NCBI GenBank assembly: GCA_002706335.1
Contig: PAKZ01000043.1
Location: forward strand, 1-64,000
From: Ahrensia sp.
GTDB taxonomy: Bacteria; Pseudomonadota; Alphaproteobacteria; Rhizobiales; Rhizobiaceae
Direction of reading: 5' to 3'
Length of the DNA: 64,000 nucleotides
The notes below the pieces were generated by a model, which was not told where the DNA came from, ran no database searches, and saw only the letters and a list, made by a program, of their open reading frames with translations. Positions within the stretch are counted from its first letter, which is position 1, and each line of letters begins with the position of its first letter. Position numbers and translations under genes: made by a program. Below are positions 45,683 to 57,472 of the stretch, in pieces.

Positions 45683-46564
45683 TCAGCTGTAGTGCACGCG
45701 CCGCTCGATGAAGCGGAACTGGAAGAAGGTCAGGACGAGCACGATCAGCATCAGGATCACCGACTGCGCCGCGGACCCGCCGATGTCGTTGCCGCGGAAG
45801 CCGTCCATATAGACCTTGTAGACCAGCGTGATCGGGTTGTTGGCAGCCTTGTCCTTCACGATCACGTCGATTACGCCGAACGTGTCGAACAGCGAGTAGG
45901 TCATGTTGATGATCAAGAGGAAGAAGGCGGTCGGCGCGAGCAGCGGCAGGGTGACGGTCCGGAAACGGCCGAATTCGGAGCGGTTGTCGATCGCCGCGGC
46001 CTCGCGCACCGAGACCGGGATGCTCTGCAGCCCCGACAGGAAGAAGATGAAATTGTAGGGGATCTGTTTCCAGACCGCGACGACGATCATCGCGAAAGCC
46101 GTGTCGTAATAATCGATGCCGACCTTCATGTCCCAGCCGGCCCAGGCGGCCATCTTCACGAAGGGGCCGATATGCTGGTCGAAGAACATCATGCCGATCA
46201 GGCCGGCGACGGGCGGCGCGATAGCATAGACGCAGATCAGCAGGGTCTTGTAGGCGCTCGAGCCGCGGATGACGGTATCCGCCTTGGTGGCGAGCAGCAG
46301 GCCGATCGACAGCGAGAAGAAGGTCACCAGAATGGTGAAGATCACCGTGAAGCTGGCGATCTGCCGGTAATGGGCCGATTTCAGCGCCTCGGCGTAATTG
46401 TCCAGCCCGACGAAGGTGGCGCCGAAACCGAACGGATCCTCCAGGTAGAAGGAGGACTGGATCGCCTGAACCGACGGCCAGTAGAAGAAGACGAACACCA
46501 CCGCCATCTGCGGCAGCAGGAACAGATAGGGCAGGGTGGGCGAGGTAAACTGGACGCGCTTCAT
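45683..46564 (-). CDS. ugpA: Glycerol-3-phosphate ABC transporter permease UgpA
   Basis: A 293-residue permease of the MalF type with six helices. The N-terminal SPTLPYLFLLPQMAVVFVFF and the EAA loop REAAAIDNRSEFGRFRTVTL are typical. It pairs with UgpE. It lies 69 bp after ugpB, with a strong hairpin in the gap. Confidence 0.93.
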   Translation of the reverse strand: MKRVQFTSPTLPYLFLLPQMAVVFVFFYWPSVQAIQSSFYLEDPFGFGATFVGLDNYAEALKSAHYRQIASFTVIFTILVTFFSLSIGLLLATKADTVIRGSSAYKTLLICVYAIAPPVAGLIGMMFFDQHIGPFVKMAAWAGWDMKVGIDYYDTAFAMIVVAVWKQIPYNFIFFLSGLQSIPVSVREAAAIDNRSEFGRFRTVTLPLLAPTAFFLLIINMTYSLFDTFGVIDVIVKDKAANNPITLVYKVYMDGFRGNDIGGSAAQSVILMLIVLVLTFFQFRFIERRVHYS

Positions 46565-46585
46565 GAGGGCTTTCCGAAACGGGAA

Positions 46586-46610
46586 ATCCGGGGGCGGAGC
46601 GCCCCCGGAT
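46586..46610 (-). other. Intercistronic hairpin between ugpB and ugpA
   Basis: ATCCGGGGGCG (46586-46596) pairs perfectly with CGCCCCCGGAT (46600-46610) around a 3-nt loop. There is no T-tract on the minus strand, so a full terminator is unlikely. Such hairpins after binding-protein genes stabilise the upstream message and make more binding protein than permease. Confidence 0.7.
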
Positions 46611-46633
46611 CGTGATCGGCAAGAGGACCGGGC

Positions 46634-47926
46634 TCAGCCCGCGGTCTTGGCGAAGCGCTCGAGAAGGGCGTTGCCTTCCTGCTCGATGGTCTTCATGGCG
46701 TCTTCGACGGAGGTCTCTCCCGCGAAGATCTTGTTGTATTCGCGTTCCATGACTTCGCGGATCTGCGGATAGAAGCCCATGCGATAGCCCTTGGACCATT
46801 CGCCGCCCGGCAGCGACAGCTGCTGGATGCCAACTTCGGCGATCGGCTTGCGGTCATAGTAGCCGTCTTCCTTGGCCATCTCGTAAGCGGCCTTGGTGAT
46901 CGCGACATAGCCGGTCGACTGGTGATAGAAATACTGGATTTCCGGCGAGGTCAGGAACTGGAAGAAGTCGGCGGTGCACTTGTTTTCCGCATCCGACTTG
47001 CCGGACATGGCGAAGAGAGCCGCGCCGCCGATGAAGGAGTTGGTGCCGGCACCCTCGATGGAGTTCCAATAGGGCAGGAAGCTTGCCGAGAACGGCATCT
47101 GGGCGGAGTTCTGCAGGCCGCCGAAGGAGCCCGACGAACCGATCCACAGAGCGACCTTGTTTTCCTCGAACGGCTTCTGGTTGTCGGACCAGCCGGCACC
47201 GAAATAGCCGAAATAACCTTCGTCGTACCAGGACTTCAGCTTCTCATACATCATGACATGCTCGGGGGCGGTCACGTTGATCTTCGTGCCCTCGACGCTG
47301 TCGTACCCGTTGTTATTGGTGGCGAACTGCAGGTTGTTGCGCGAGAAGAAGTTCTCGGTCATTTCCCAGGTCAGCTGCGACTGGACCAGCGGGATAAAGC
47401 CGGCTTCCTTGAGCTTCGGAGCGATCTGCTCGAATTCTTCCCAGGTCTTCGGCGCTTCGACGCCGGCTTTCTCGAGTGCACCGGTGTTGGTGTACATGAT
47501 CGGAGCCGACGAATTGAACGGCATGCCGACGAACTTGCCGTCCGCATCGGCGTAGAAATAGCGAACGCCGTCGATGAAGGCTTCGCGGTCGAATTCATAG
47601 CCGGCATTTTTGATCAGATCCTCGGCCGGGACGGCCGCGCCCTTGGCGTTGATGATCGTGGCGGCGCCGGCGTCGAACACCTGCAGGATGTTCGGCTGTT
47701 CGCCCGAACGGAAGGCGGCGATGCCTGCGGCAAGCGCTTCCTCGTAGGTTCCCTTGGAAACCGGCGTCAGCGCGCAGGCGTCCTGTGCGGCGTTGAACTT
47801 CTCGGCGATCTGGTTGATCACTTCCTGGTTCTTTCCGCCCATGCCGTGCCACCACGTGATGTCGGTGGCGAAAGCGGATGCGGACGTGGACAGCAGCACG
47901 GAGGCTGCGATCAAGCTACGGATCAT
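46634..47926 (-). CDS. ugpB: Glycerol-3-phosphate-binding protein UgpB
   Basis: A 430-residue periplasmic solute-binding protein, with signal peptide ending ASAFA. UgpB features include ITWWHGMGG at the mature start, MPFNSSAPIMYTNT, and FIGGAALFAMSG. It delivers sn-glycerol-3-phosphate or glycerophosphodiesters to UgpAE. It is the first gene of the operon, with a PHO box about 75-100 bp upstream. Confidence 0.95.
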   Translation of the reverse strand: MIRSLIAASVLLSTSASAFATDITWWHGMGGKNQEVINQIAEKFNAAQDACALTPVSKGTYEEALAAGIAAFRSGEQPNILQVFDAGAATIINAKGAAVPAEDLIKNAGYEFDREAFIDGVRYFYADADGKFVGMPFNSSAPIMYTNTGALEKAGVEAPKTWEEFEQIAPKLKEAGFIPLVQSQLTWEMTENFFSRNNLQFATNNNGYDSVEGTKINVTAPEHVMMYEKLKSWYDEGYFGYFGAGWSDNQKPFEENKVALWIGSSGSFGGLQNSAQMPFSASFLPYWNSIEGAGTNSFIGGAALFAMSGKSDAENKCTADFFQFLTSPEIQYFYHQSTGYVAITKAAYEMAKEDGYYDRKPIAEVGIQQLSLPGGEWSKGYRMGFYPQIREVMEREYNKIFAGETSVEDAMKTIEQEGNALLERFAKTAG

Positions 47927-47999
47927 ATGAAATCTCCTGGGTTCCGTTTCGGGTGTCGAAACGATGCCGCTGCCCCTAGGAGGTTCCGTTGAAGCTTTC

Positions 48000-48028
48000 T
48001 TGACCGTTTGGTGAAAGATCGGTGACAG
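48000..48028 (-). promoter_or_regulatory. PHO box upstream of ugpB
   Basis: On the minus strand CTGTCAC-CGAT-CTTTCAC (48011-48028) matches the PhoB consensus of two 7-bp repeats with 4-bp spacers. A third, weaker repeat CGGTCAA follows in the same 11-bp phase. It is located 75-102 bp before the ugpB start. It predicts induction by phosphate starvation. Confidence 0.8.
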
Positions 48029-48064
48029 ACGGTGGAAGGCTGGGGATTGGGCCGGCCGGCGGCC

Positions 48065-48523
48065 TCAGCACCCGCGCTCCGCGAAGCGCCGGAAGGCGGC
48101 CAGCGTTTCCTCGCTGACATGGTGTTCGATGCCCTCGGCGTCCTTCTGTGCAGTCTCCGGCGAGATGCCCAGCGCGATCAGCACACGCTCGACGATCTCG
48201 TGGCGCTCGCGTGACATGGCGGCGAGCGCACGGCCCTCCTCGGTCAGAAAGACGCCGCGATAGGCCTTGCGCTGCACCAGCCCTTCCTCGGCGAGCTTGC
48301 GCAGCATCCGCGCGACCGTCGGCTGCGCGACGCCGAGCCGCGCGGCGATATCGACCTGACGCGCCTCGCCGCCCTCGCGGATCAGGTCGCCGATCAGCTC
48401 GACATAGTCCTCGACAAGCTCGCTGCGGCGCGCGTCGCGGGCCTGTTGGAAGGCTTCGGCGCGTTGCGCGGGGGCGGTTTCCGCGTCTCTGCGTGGTTTT
48501 GTCGCTGCGGGTTTACCCGCCAT
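48065..48523 (-). CDS. mntR: Manganese-responsive DtxR-family regulator
   Basis: A 152-residue metalloregulator. The winged helix is near residues 35-80 ([20 protein letters not shown]), followed by the metal-binding and dimerisation domain ([25 protein letters not shown]), whose Glu, His and Cys residues fit the MntR manganese site. GGGAGG before the ATG at 48523 fixes the start; the N-terminal 30 residues are a Lys/Ala-rich extension. It is divergent from mntH, and a palindrome lies between them. Confidence 0.9.
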   Translation of the reverse strand: MAGKPAATKPRRDAETAPAQRAEAFQQARDARRSELVEDYVELIGDLIREGGEARQVDIAARLGVAQPTVARMLRKLAEEGLVQRKAYRGVFLTEEGRALAAMSRERHEIVERVLIALGISPETAQKDAEGIEHHVSEETLAAFRRFAERGC

Positions 48524-48566
48524 GTCGCCTCCCTTGATTTGCCGCAATTCATAGCATAGCCTACAC

Positions 48567-48586
48567 AATATAGCACATGCTATATT
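48567..48586. promoter_or_regulatory. MntR-type operator between mntR and mntH
   Basis: AATATAGC-ACAT-GCTATATT is a 20-bp palindrome with perfect 8-bp arms, 41 bp before the mntH start and 44 bp from the mntR start. It is the natural site for MntR control of both genes. Two ATAGC half-sites lie just beyond it at 48551-48560. Confidence 0.75.
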
Positions 48587-48626
48587 TTAGGCCCTTTCGC
48601 CGCTCCTGCGCGGCACAAGAGACACA

Positions 48627-49928
<1,302 letters not shown>

Positions 49929-49931
49929 TCG

Positions 49932-49964
49932 GCAGAAAGAAAAAGGCCGGGCTTTCACCCGGCC
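49932..49964 (-). terminator. Terminator of csbD
   Basis: GGCCGGG (49945-49951) pairs with CCCGGCC (49958-49964). On the minus strand the stem is followed by TTTTTCTTTC. It ends the csbD message and lies just past the mntH stop. Confidence 0.8.
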
Positions 49965-49990
49965 GAAACTGTGTGGCGGAAATACGCGCC

Positions 49991-50161
49991 TTACTTCACC
50001 GCGTCCTTGGCGTCGCCATAGGCCTTCTGGACTTTGCCCTTGGCCTTGTCGATCTTGCCGGAGGCCTGCATCTTCTTGTTGCCGGTCGCCTTGCCGACAC
50101 CGTCCTTAACGGCGCCTTTCGCCTGTTTGGCCGCGCCCTTCACCTGATCCATGTTTGCCAT
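49991..50161 (-). CDS. CsbD-family stress protein
   Basis: A 56-residue, Lys/Ala/Gly-rich hydrophilic protein (MANMDQVKGAAKQAKGAVKD) typical of the CsbD family, general-stress proteins of unknown mechanism. GGAGAG precedes the ATG at 50161; an upstream extension is rejected. Confidence 0.88.
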   Translation of the reverse strand: MANMDQVKGAAKQAKGAVKDGVGKATGNKKMQASGKIDKAKGKVQKAYGDAKDAVK

Positions 50162-50281
50162 CGTTTCTCTCCGTGATGACCACGCACTTGCTGTGCGCAC
50201 TGATCAACCGGTGGAGCGGATTTTGGTTCCGGGGCCACGATTGTGGCGGCCATCACGAATTGTATCGCGGCGGCGGACGGG

Positions 50282-51670
50282 TCAGTCCGCCTGCCGGAAG
50301 ACGCCGAAGCGATTGCCGGTCGCGGCCCAGCTGCGCCACAGGACGATCGTCGCCACCAGGGCGGCCAGCAGTTCCGCTGTCGGACCCGCAAACCAGATCC
50401 CGCCCTCGCCAAAGACGAATGGCAGCAGGAAGGTCAGCGGCAGCGCGAAGAGATAGGTCCGCGACAGGCTAATCGCCGCCGCGCGCCCCGCCTCGCCAAT
50501 CGCCTGGAAATGCGCCGACAGCACCATCAGCGGTCCCGCGATGAATAGCGTCATCGTCATGACCGGCAGGATACGCGCCACTTCTGCCGCCGTCGCCGGA
50601 TCGTCGACGAAGACGAAGCCGATGCGGTGCCGCGCGGCGAGAAGCAGCACTTGAACGCTGCCGTAATAGGCCAGGCCGGCGAAGGCCGCGAGCCGCAGGC
50701 TGGCGTTCGAGCGCTCCCATTTGGCCGCGCCGAAATTGTTGCCGGTGATCGCCTGCATCGCCGCCGTCAATCCGAGCAGCGGCAGATAGACGAAGGTTAT
50801 GATGCGCGTAACGATGCCATAGGCGGCGACCGTCGCCGCCTGGCCTTCGCCGCCCCAGCGATGCACCGCTGCTATGATCGCACCGGAGATCAGCGAGATG
50901 CCCAGAAAGGCAAGGCTCTGCGGCGCGCCGAGCTTCAGGAACTCGCCCCACAGGCAGGTCCATCCGGTGCGCGGCAGGCCGCGGAAGGAAAGCGGCGAGC
51001 TGGCCGCCAGTCGGTAGGCGACGATGGCGCCGGCGGCAAACAACTGCGCGAACACCGTGCCCCATGCAGAGCCGGCGACGCCGAAGCCGAGCATGGCGAT
51101 CAGCACATAGTTGAGCATGATATTGCCAAGCGACGTCGCCACCGCGACTGCCGCGACCAGCCCCATCCGACCCTCGCAGCGCAGGGCGTCGGAATTGAGC
51201 GACAGAAAAAACATCGCCGGCGAGCAATAGATCAGGATCGAGATATAGCGGCCGCCCGTCGCGGCAAGCGCTTCGTCCCCGCCAGCGATGAAGGCCACCA
51301 TTTGCCTGCCGCCGAGAAGAAAGCCGGCGATCAGCAGCGCGCAGACGACCGCCGCCAGGCCATGCGCGCCTGCGACTGTCTCGCGCGCGGTTTCACGCTC
51401 CCCCGCGCCGAGCAGGCGCGCCAGGAGGCTCGACATGCCGCCGGAGACCAGCGTCGCCAGCGCGACCAGCAGCATGAAGACAGGAAACATCATTGTCACC
51501 GCCGTCAGCGCGTCCGCGCCGACGAAAGTACCGAGGAAAAGGGCATCTATGACGGTCAGCAGACCGTTGGTCGCCATGACGAAGATGATCGGCGCCGCCG
51601 TGCGGACATAGAGGCCCGGCAACGGGTCGGACAGAAAGCGGTTGCGTGGCTCGTCAGCGGATCGGGTCAT
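50282..51670 (-). CDS. MATE-family multidrug/sodium exporter
   Basis: A 462-residue transporter with 12 membrane helices in two homologous halves. N-lobe motifs are TVIDALFLGTFVGADALTAV; the second half has KLGAPQSLAFLGISL and ITGNNFGAAK. It would export cationic compounds in exchange for Na+ or H+. The start at 51670 is favoured by GGGAGAT ten bases upstream over a start six codons earlier. It is a monocistronic minus-strand gene. Confidence 0.9.
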   Translation of the reverse strand: MTRSADEPRNRFLSDPLPGLYVRTAAPIIFVMATNGLLTVIDALFLGTFVGADALTAVTMMFPVFMLLVALATLVSGGMSSLLARLLGAGERETARETVAGAHGLAAVVCALLIAGFLLGGRQMVAFIAGGDEALAATGGRYISILIYCSPAMFFLSLNSDALRCEGRMGLVAAVAVATSLGNIMLNYVLIAMLGFGVAGSAWGTVFAQLFAAGAIVAYRLAASSPLSFRGLPRTGWTCLWGEFLKLGAPQSLAFLGISLISGAIIAAVHRWGGEGQAATVAAYGIVTRIITFVYLPLLGLTAAMQAITGNNFGAAKWERSNASLRLAAFAGLAYYGSVQVLLLAARHRIGFVFVDDPATAAEVARILPVMTMTLFIAGPLMVLSAHFQAIGEAGRAAAISLSRTYLFALPLTFLLPFVFGEGGIWFAGPTAELLAALVATIVLWRSWAATGNRFGVFRQAD

Positions 51671-51850
51671 CCCGGATCTCCCGCGCATCGGATCTGCTGG
51701 ATGGGGTCCGCATTGCCATCGCTCCGATGCTGGATCGGATCGGGATTATCGGGGAGGCTTCACCAAAGCTTTCGCTTGCGGACGGCCGGCGCCTCGGGCC
51801 GACGCGGCTGATATGGACTTGCGGGCCGGCTGTCAATCGGCGGTGCAAAC

Positions 51851-51879
51851 AAAAAAGGCCGGGCTTTCGCCCGGCCTTT
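51851..51879 (-). terminator. Terminator of groEL
   Basis: AAAGGCCGGGC (51854-51864) pairs perfectly with GCCCGGCCTTT (51869-51879) around a 4-nt loop, and TTTTTTG follows on the minus strand. It is 30 bp past the groEL stop. Confidence 0.9.
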
Positions 51880-51908
51880 CCGTGAAATGGATGCGGTTAG
51901 CGCGTGGC

Positions 51909-53555
<1,647 letters not shown>

Positions 53556-53615
53556 TCAAACTCCCGGGCTGTTCGCCCAATTGTTGTAATCTGGAAAAGG
53601 GTGACTGGGGCCGGC

Positions 53616-53912
53616 TTAGCCGACGATACCCATGATGTCGGATTCCTTCATGATGAGGAGATCCTGGCCGTTCAGCTTGACTTCGGTGCCCGACCATTTG
53701 CCGAACAGCACGCGGTCGCCTGCCTTGACATCGAGCGGCTGAACCTTGCCGTTTTCGTCGCGAGCGCCGGGGCCGACCGAAACGACTTCGCCTTCCGACG
53801 GCTTTTCCTTGGCGGTATCCGGAATGATGATACCGCCTGCGGTCTTCTCCTCGGATTCGACGCGACGCACGACGACACGGTCATGCAGCGGACGGAAATT
53901 CGCATCTGCCAT
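53616..53912 (-). CDS. groES: 10-kDa co-chaperonin GroES
   Basis: A 98-residue cap of the GroEL ring. It begins [17 protein letters not shown] and has the mobile loop [18 protein letters not shown]. The longer upstream frame is ruled out because it runs into the CIRCE operator. AAAGG lies before the start. Confidence 0.98.
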   Translation of the reverse strand: MADANFRPLHDRVVVRRVESEEKTAGGIIIPDTAKEKPSEGEVVSVGPGARDENGKVQPLDVKAGDRVLFGKWSGTEVKLNGQDLLIMKESDIMGIVG

Positions 53913-53947
53913 TGATTTGAACCTTTGCAACGTTGGCTTTGAGTGGA

Positions 53948-53974
53948 TTAGCACTCACCTCCGTAGAGTGCTAG
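53948..53974. promoter_or_regulatory. CIRCE operator (HrcA site) of groESL
   Basis: TTAGCACTC (53948-53956) and GAGTGCTAG (53966-53974) are separated by exactly 9 bp, differing from the CIRCE consensus at one end base. It lies 35 bp before the groES start, overlapping the expected transcription start. It predicts HrcA repression relieved by heat. Confidence 0.95.
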
Positions 53975-53981
53975 CGAGGCG

Positions 53982-54010
53982 GATGTAGTGATGCGATCTG
54001 CGTGAGTCAA
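53982..54010 (-). promoter_or_regulatory. groESL promoter
   Basis: On the minus strand the -35 TTGACT (54005-54010) and -10 TACATC (53982-53987) are 17 bp apart. Transcription should start within or next to CIRCE. Confidence 0.7.
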
Positions 54011-54045
54011 GGATTGGACGGTCGGGAAAAGCGGATTGGTTACCG

Positions 54046-54462
54046 CTATGCTGCCGTATCGTTGCGCACCGTCACCGTGACAGGGCGGTAGAACACTTTC
54101 GGCAGGACGATGCCGCCGAATGTCAGCTGCGTCGTCGTCGTCACCCTGGCGGACCAAGCACCATCCGGCAGTTGCCGGAATGTCGGCGGTGACGATGCCT
54201 GCCCCTCGGGCAAGTGAAGTCCGGCGGCATAAAGCTCAACAGCGTGGTCCGCGTCAAGGTCGCCGTCGGGAGAAAGGGCGCTGCGGACCGCCGTGAAAAG
54301 GGAGGAGGAGGCGCTGCGGGTGGCGTGGTCGATGCGCGAGAAGTCGACGGCAAGCGCCAGACCCATGATGATTGGGACGGCCACAAGGCTCGCCGCCAAA
54401 GTAAAATTACCTCTTTCATGCCGCGCGAACCTCGCGACGGCGAAAAACCGCATCGCCTTCAT
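54046..54462 (-). CDS. TadG-like pilus-associated protein, short
   Basis: A 138-residue protein with a cytoplasmic basic N-terminus (FARHERGNFTLAASLVAVPI) and one membrane helix. The external domain is about 100 residues. The RGNFTLAASLV stretch is the usual start of the TadE/TadG membrane segment, but the protein lacks the vWA domain. AAAGGGAC precedes the ATG. It lies downstream of the tadG gene on the same strand with a gap of about 125 bp. Confidence 0.7.
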   Translation of the reverse strand: MKAMRFFAVARFARHERGNFTLAASLVAVPIIMGLALAVDFSRIDHATRSASSSLFTAVRSALSPDGDLDADHAVELYAAGLHLPEGQASSPPTFRQLPDGAWSARVTTTTQLTFGGIVLPKVFYRPVTVTVRNDTAA

Positions 54463-54587
54463 GGCGTCCCTTTCAATACATTCCAGCGTTTGGCTGGCGG
54501 GCGGACGCTAGCGCACGAATATTGAGGTCGGCGAAAGAGGCTTGTTCAAATTTTAGCCAAGCGGGATGTTACGATTCCGCTACGTAA

Positions 54588-56099
54588 CTATTTGACGATA
54601 CGTAACTTTGATAGTTCGGCGCCGATTGTGCCGAAAGCGTTCTCAAGCTCGGTATTGCTGGGCGCGTGGTAGTATTTTCCGGGGTCGGACGCGCAATCCT
54701 GGAAGGTCTGCCGGGTTGCGGCACTCGGGCTCGATCCGAAGGTTACCGTATAGACGATGATGTCCTTGTCCTTGGCCTGTGCGCAAAGCGACAGAAGGCG
54801 GTCATCGACGATCTCGTTGGCAAGGTTCTTGTTGTTCGTTTCGAAAATCGCATTCGCCTGGCTCTCGCCGAGACGCCCATAGGCCGTGTAGTCGGACTTT
54901 CCCGGATGCGCCTCGTTCGGGCCGGCACTGCCGGGCAGGTCGTAGAAGACGTTGTCGCCGTCGGTCATCATCACGATCGCCTTGCGCCAGCGCGGGCTGT
55001 CCCAAAGCGTCGCTCCGGTCTTCGGATCGACCTCGGTGCTCTGGTCGAAGGGGACGCCGGGCGACAGCGTGCGAATGCCCCAGGCCATGCCGATATCGCC
55101 GAGCGTGCCGCCGCGGTTCCACGCGGTCAGCGCGTCGACGGCGGCGTCCACATCGGAGTAGGATTTCGTCAGCGGCAGGATCGGCGTCGGGCAGCCGATA
55201 TTCGGACCGGTGATGCCGTTGGAATTGTAGTATCCGCCGGGATGGATCGTGTCCGGATCGTCGAGGTCGTAGTCGTTATCGACCGACGGTTCCCAGAAAA
55301 AGGGCGACCATTTGGCGACGTCCGGCCCGGTGTCTGCGATGGAATCCGCACCGGCGCGCTCCATCACGCAGCCCTTCCAGCCGTCGATATCGTCGGTGCG
55401 CAAGCCGTAGCTGTGCGTATCGACGATCGTGTCGGCGATCGAGCCGGGATTGACCGTCGCCGCGTAGGGTACGATCGCGACGCGCAGGTCGTCGGGCTCG
55501 GTCTCGCCGTCGAAAATGGCGTCGACGAGAATATCGGAGGCGCTGCGCAAGGAACTGATCTTCGACGGACTGCCGCTCCACATCGAACCGGTATTGTCGA
55601 GGACGAGGCTGACCAGAAGTCCACCCCCGGCCCGCTTCACCTTCGTGGTGACGGAGACCTGGACCTCGCTTACTTCGAGGATCGACATGAACAGCGTTTT
55701 CATCGTGGCGGTGCCGTCCACCGTGATGATGTCGCCGGAGACCGAAGTCGATACCTCGCCGAGCGTCGTTTCCGACAGAGAAAAGTTCTTGGTCACATAT
55801 TGCGTGGCGATAGCGTCGAGTGTCGACTGGCCCTGATAGATGGTCGCAACCGCCAGGGCGGCCCGGTCCACCGCGGACTGGAGATGATAGCGCGTCAAGA
55901 GGAAGCGCGAACCATCGATCGACAGGCCGACGGATGCCAGAAGCGGGATAAGGAGCAGGGCGAAGTTGACCGCCATAGCGCCGCTGCGCTCGTCGCGCAG
56001 CGCCTTCAGGCGGCCGAAAAACCCGGTCTTGCCGGCTGCGGGATCGTTTCCTGTTTTTTTCTTCTCGATCGCCATGGCGTTGTTTCCGGTTGGACCCAT
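54588..56099 (-). CDS. TadG-like protein with von Willebrand A domain
   Basis: About 503 residues with a single membrane helix near residues 40-65 (SGAMAVNFALLLIPLLASVG). The large vWA domain (about 160-480) has the metal-ion site D-N-T-G-S-M (D168) and a late AIVMMTDGDN. TadG is a minor secreted or anchored component of the Tad (Flp) pilus machinery. The start shares TGATG with the stop of the upstream TadE-like gene; a later ATG at 56075 is also possible. The Tad ATPase, prepilin and secretin genes are not in the window. Confidence 0.85.
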   Translation of the reverse strand: MGPTGNNAMAIEKKKTGNDPAAGKTGFFGRLKALRDERSGAMAVNFALLLIPLLASVGLSIDGSRFLLTRYHLQSAVDRAALAVATIYQGQSTLDAIATQYVTKNFSLSETTLGEVSTSVSGDIITVDGTATMKTLFMSILEVSEVQVSVTTKVKRAGGGLLVSLVLDNTGSMWSGSPSKISSLRSASDILVDAIFDGETEPDDLRVAIVPYAATVNPGSIADTIVDTHSYGLRTDDIDGWKGCVMERAGADSIADTGPDVAKWSPFFWEPSVDNDYDLDDPDTIHPGGYYNSNGITGPNIGCPTPILPLTKSYSDVDAAVDALTAWNRGGTLGDIGMAWGIRTLSPGVPFDQSTEVDPKTGATLWDSPRWRKAIVMMTDGDNVFYDLPGSAGPNEAHPGKSDYTAYGRLGESQANAIFETNNKNLANEIVDDRLLSLCAQAKDKDIIVYTVTFGSSPSAATRQTFQDCASDPGKYYHAPSNTELENAFGTIGAELSKLRIVK

Positions 56100-56695
56100 C
56101 ACTCGGACGGGATGTTGTCCCATGTCTGGTCGTATTCGGAGACGGCTCCGTCCATTGCGATGGCGCGCGTTTCGCGCGGGCGGAACCATGCGACGGAATC
56201 CAGTTTCCGGCTCGTCGACGTCCACACATAATTGAACGGGCTCGAATAATTCATCTTGGCCTCGAAGCGGATCACCGTGTCAGCGGGCAGACCGAGGCCG
56301 GCGGCGGCTGTCGCGTCCGGCGTCAGCGACGATCCGCCGGCCGAGCGCGTCCACAGCAGCACCGGCGTGCCGTCATGTTTGAAGCCGATGCTCGATACGT
56401 TGATTTCCAGCGTCTTGTTGGCGTCGAAACCGACGATCATCTGGTCCGCGGCGCTGAGCACCGTGGTGATCGACGAGGTCGTCAGCGTCGGCTCGCGCGC
56501 CAGCAGGTCGCCCGCCTGCTGGACGTAGCGCACGAACTGGTCCTCTGTTGCATGTTCGACATAGACCTCGGCAAGGCCGAAGGCGAGCACCATCATGATC
56601 GGCGAAAACAGGATGACCTCGGTGGCGGCAACCCCCCGCCGGTCCTGCCGGAAGCTGCGGAGGAGGGGGGCGAACTGTCTCGTGATCGCGATCAT
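56099..56695 (-). CDS. TadE/TadF-like pseudopilin 1
   Basis: About 198 residues with the pseudopilin N-terminal pattern: a short basic leader (RQDRRGVAATEVILFSPIM), then one hydrophobic helix (residues 25-45) with a Glu at the fifth position of the mature helix (ATE). The external part has no recognised domain. The ATG at 56695 is preceded by GAGG from the upstream gene end. It is co-transcribed with its neighbours. Confidence 0.8.
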   Translation of the reverse strand: MIAITRQFAPLLRSFRQDRRGVAATEVILFSPIMMVLAFGLAEVYVEHATEDQFVRYVQQAGDLLAREPTLTTSSITTVLSAADQMIVGFDANKTLEINVSSIGFKHDGTPVLLWTRSAGGSSLTPDATAAAGLGLPADTVIRFEAKMNYSSPFNYVWTSTSRKLDSVAWFRPRETRAIAMDGAVSEYDQTWDNIPSE

Positions 56696-56702
56696 GGCCA
56701 CC

Positions 56703-57257
56703 TCAGAACGGCTCGTTCTTGAAGATGGTGAACCCGACCAGGATTACCGGGTCGCCGTCGGGCTGCAGGATGTCCTTCAGGAAAGGCGTGATGAAATTGT
56801 GGATCGCCGAGGCGCGCATGGCGGTGATCTTCGCGGATCCGCCGGGCTGGAAGACGAAATTGGTCGGCTTGCCAGCTGTGTTGAAAGTGGCCGCGGGGAA
56901 GTTGACGTCGGCGACTGTGCCGAAATTGCGGACGTCCAGATAGACCTCGGTGCAATCGAAGAAGATCTTTGCGTCGTTGCAGACCTCGGCGTCGAAATCG
57001 GCTTTCGGCGTGGCGCTTTTCTGGATCTCGCCGGTCTGGATATGCCGGCCTGCCTGCGACAGGATGAACTTCAGGTGGCTCTGCTTGTAGTAATAAACCG
57101 AGGTCTCGACGACCGCGAAGACGAGCAGCAGGAAAACCGGCATGATCAGGCCGAACTCCAGCGCGGTTGCGCCGGACACGCTCCGCCGATACCCGTCGGT
57201 GGTCCGGCGAGTGGCTTTCAGAAAGTCGACACGGCGTATCAGGCGTAGTCCATCCAT
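56703..57257 (-). CDS. TadE-like pseudopilin 2
   Basis: A 184-residue protein with the same layout: basic leader RRSVSGATALEFGLIMPVFL, hydrophobic helix (residues 30-50), then a soluble external domain with two Cys (VCNDAKIFFDCTE) likely to form a disulfide. The prepilin-peptidase-like cleavage site (G-ATALE) fits TadE. It is first in the four-gene minus-strand run. Confidence 0.82.
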   Translation of the reverse strand: MDGLRLIRRVDFLKATRRTTDGYRRSVSGATALEFGLIMPVFLLLVFAVVETSVYYYKQSHLKFILSQAGRHIQTGEIQKSATPKADFDAEVCNDAKIFFDCTEVYLDVRNFGTVADVNFPAATFNTAGKPTNFVFQPGGSAKITAMRASAIHNFITPFLKDILQPDGDPVILVGFTIFKNEPF

Positions 57258-57472
57258 TGTTCACGGCGTCCATCGATGCCGGAATATTTACCATGGGTTA
57301 ATTTGCGTTGCGTTCATGGCTGCGCCGGCATTTTCGGCGCTTGCTTTACGCGTTGTTAGTCATGAGGCGCTGGCGACGCGCAAAAAGAGCCGTTCCGCAT
57401 GGCTTTTCTTTACCGCTGAAAGGCTCTAATCCGGCCCTTGCTGCGCGGCGACGCAATCGGGAACGGATCATT

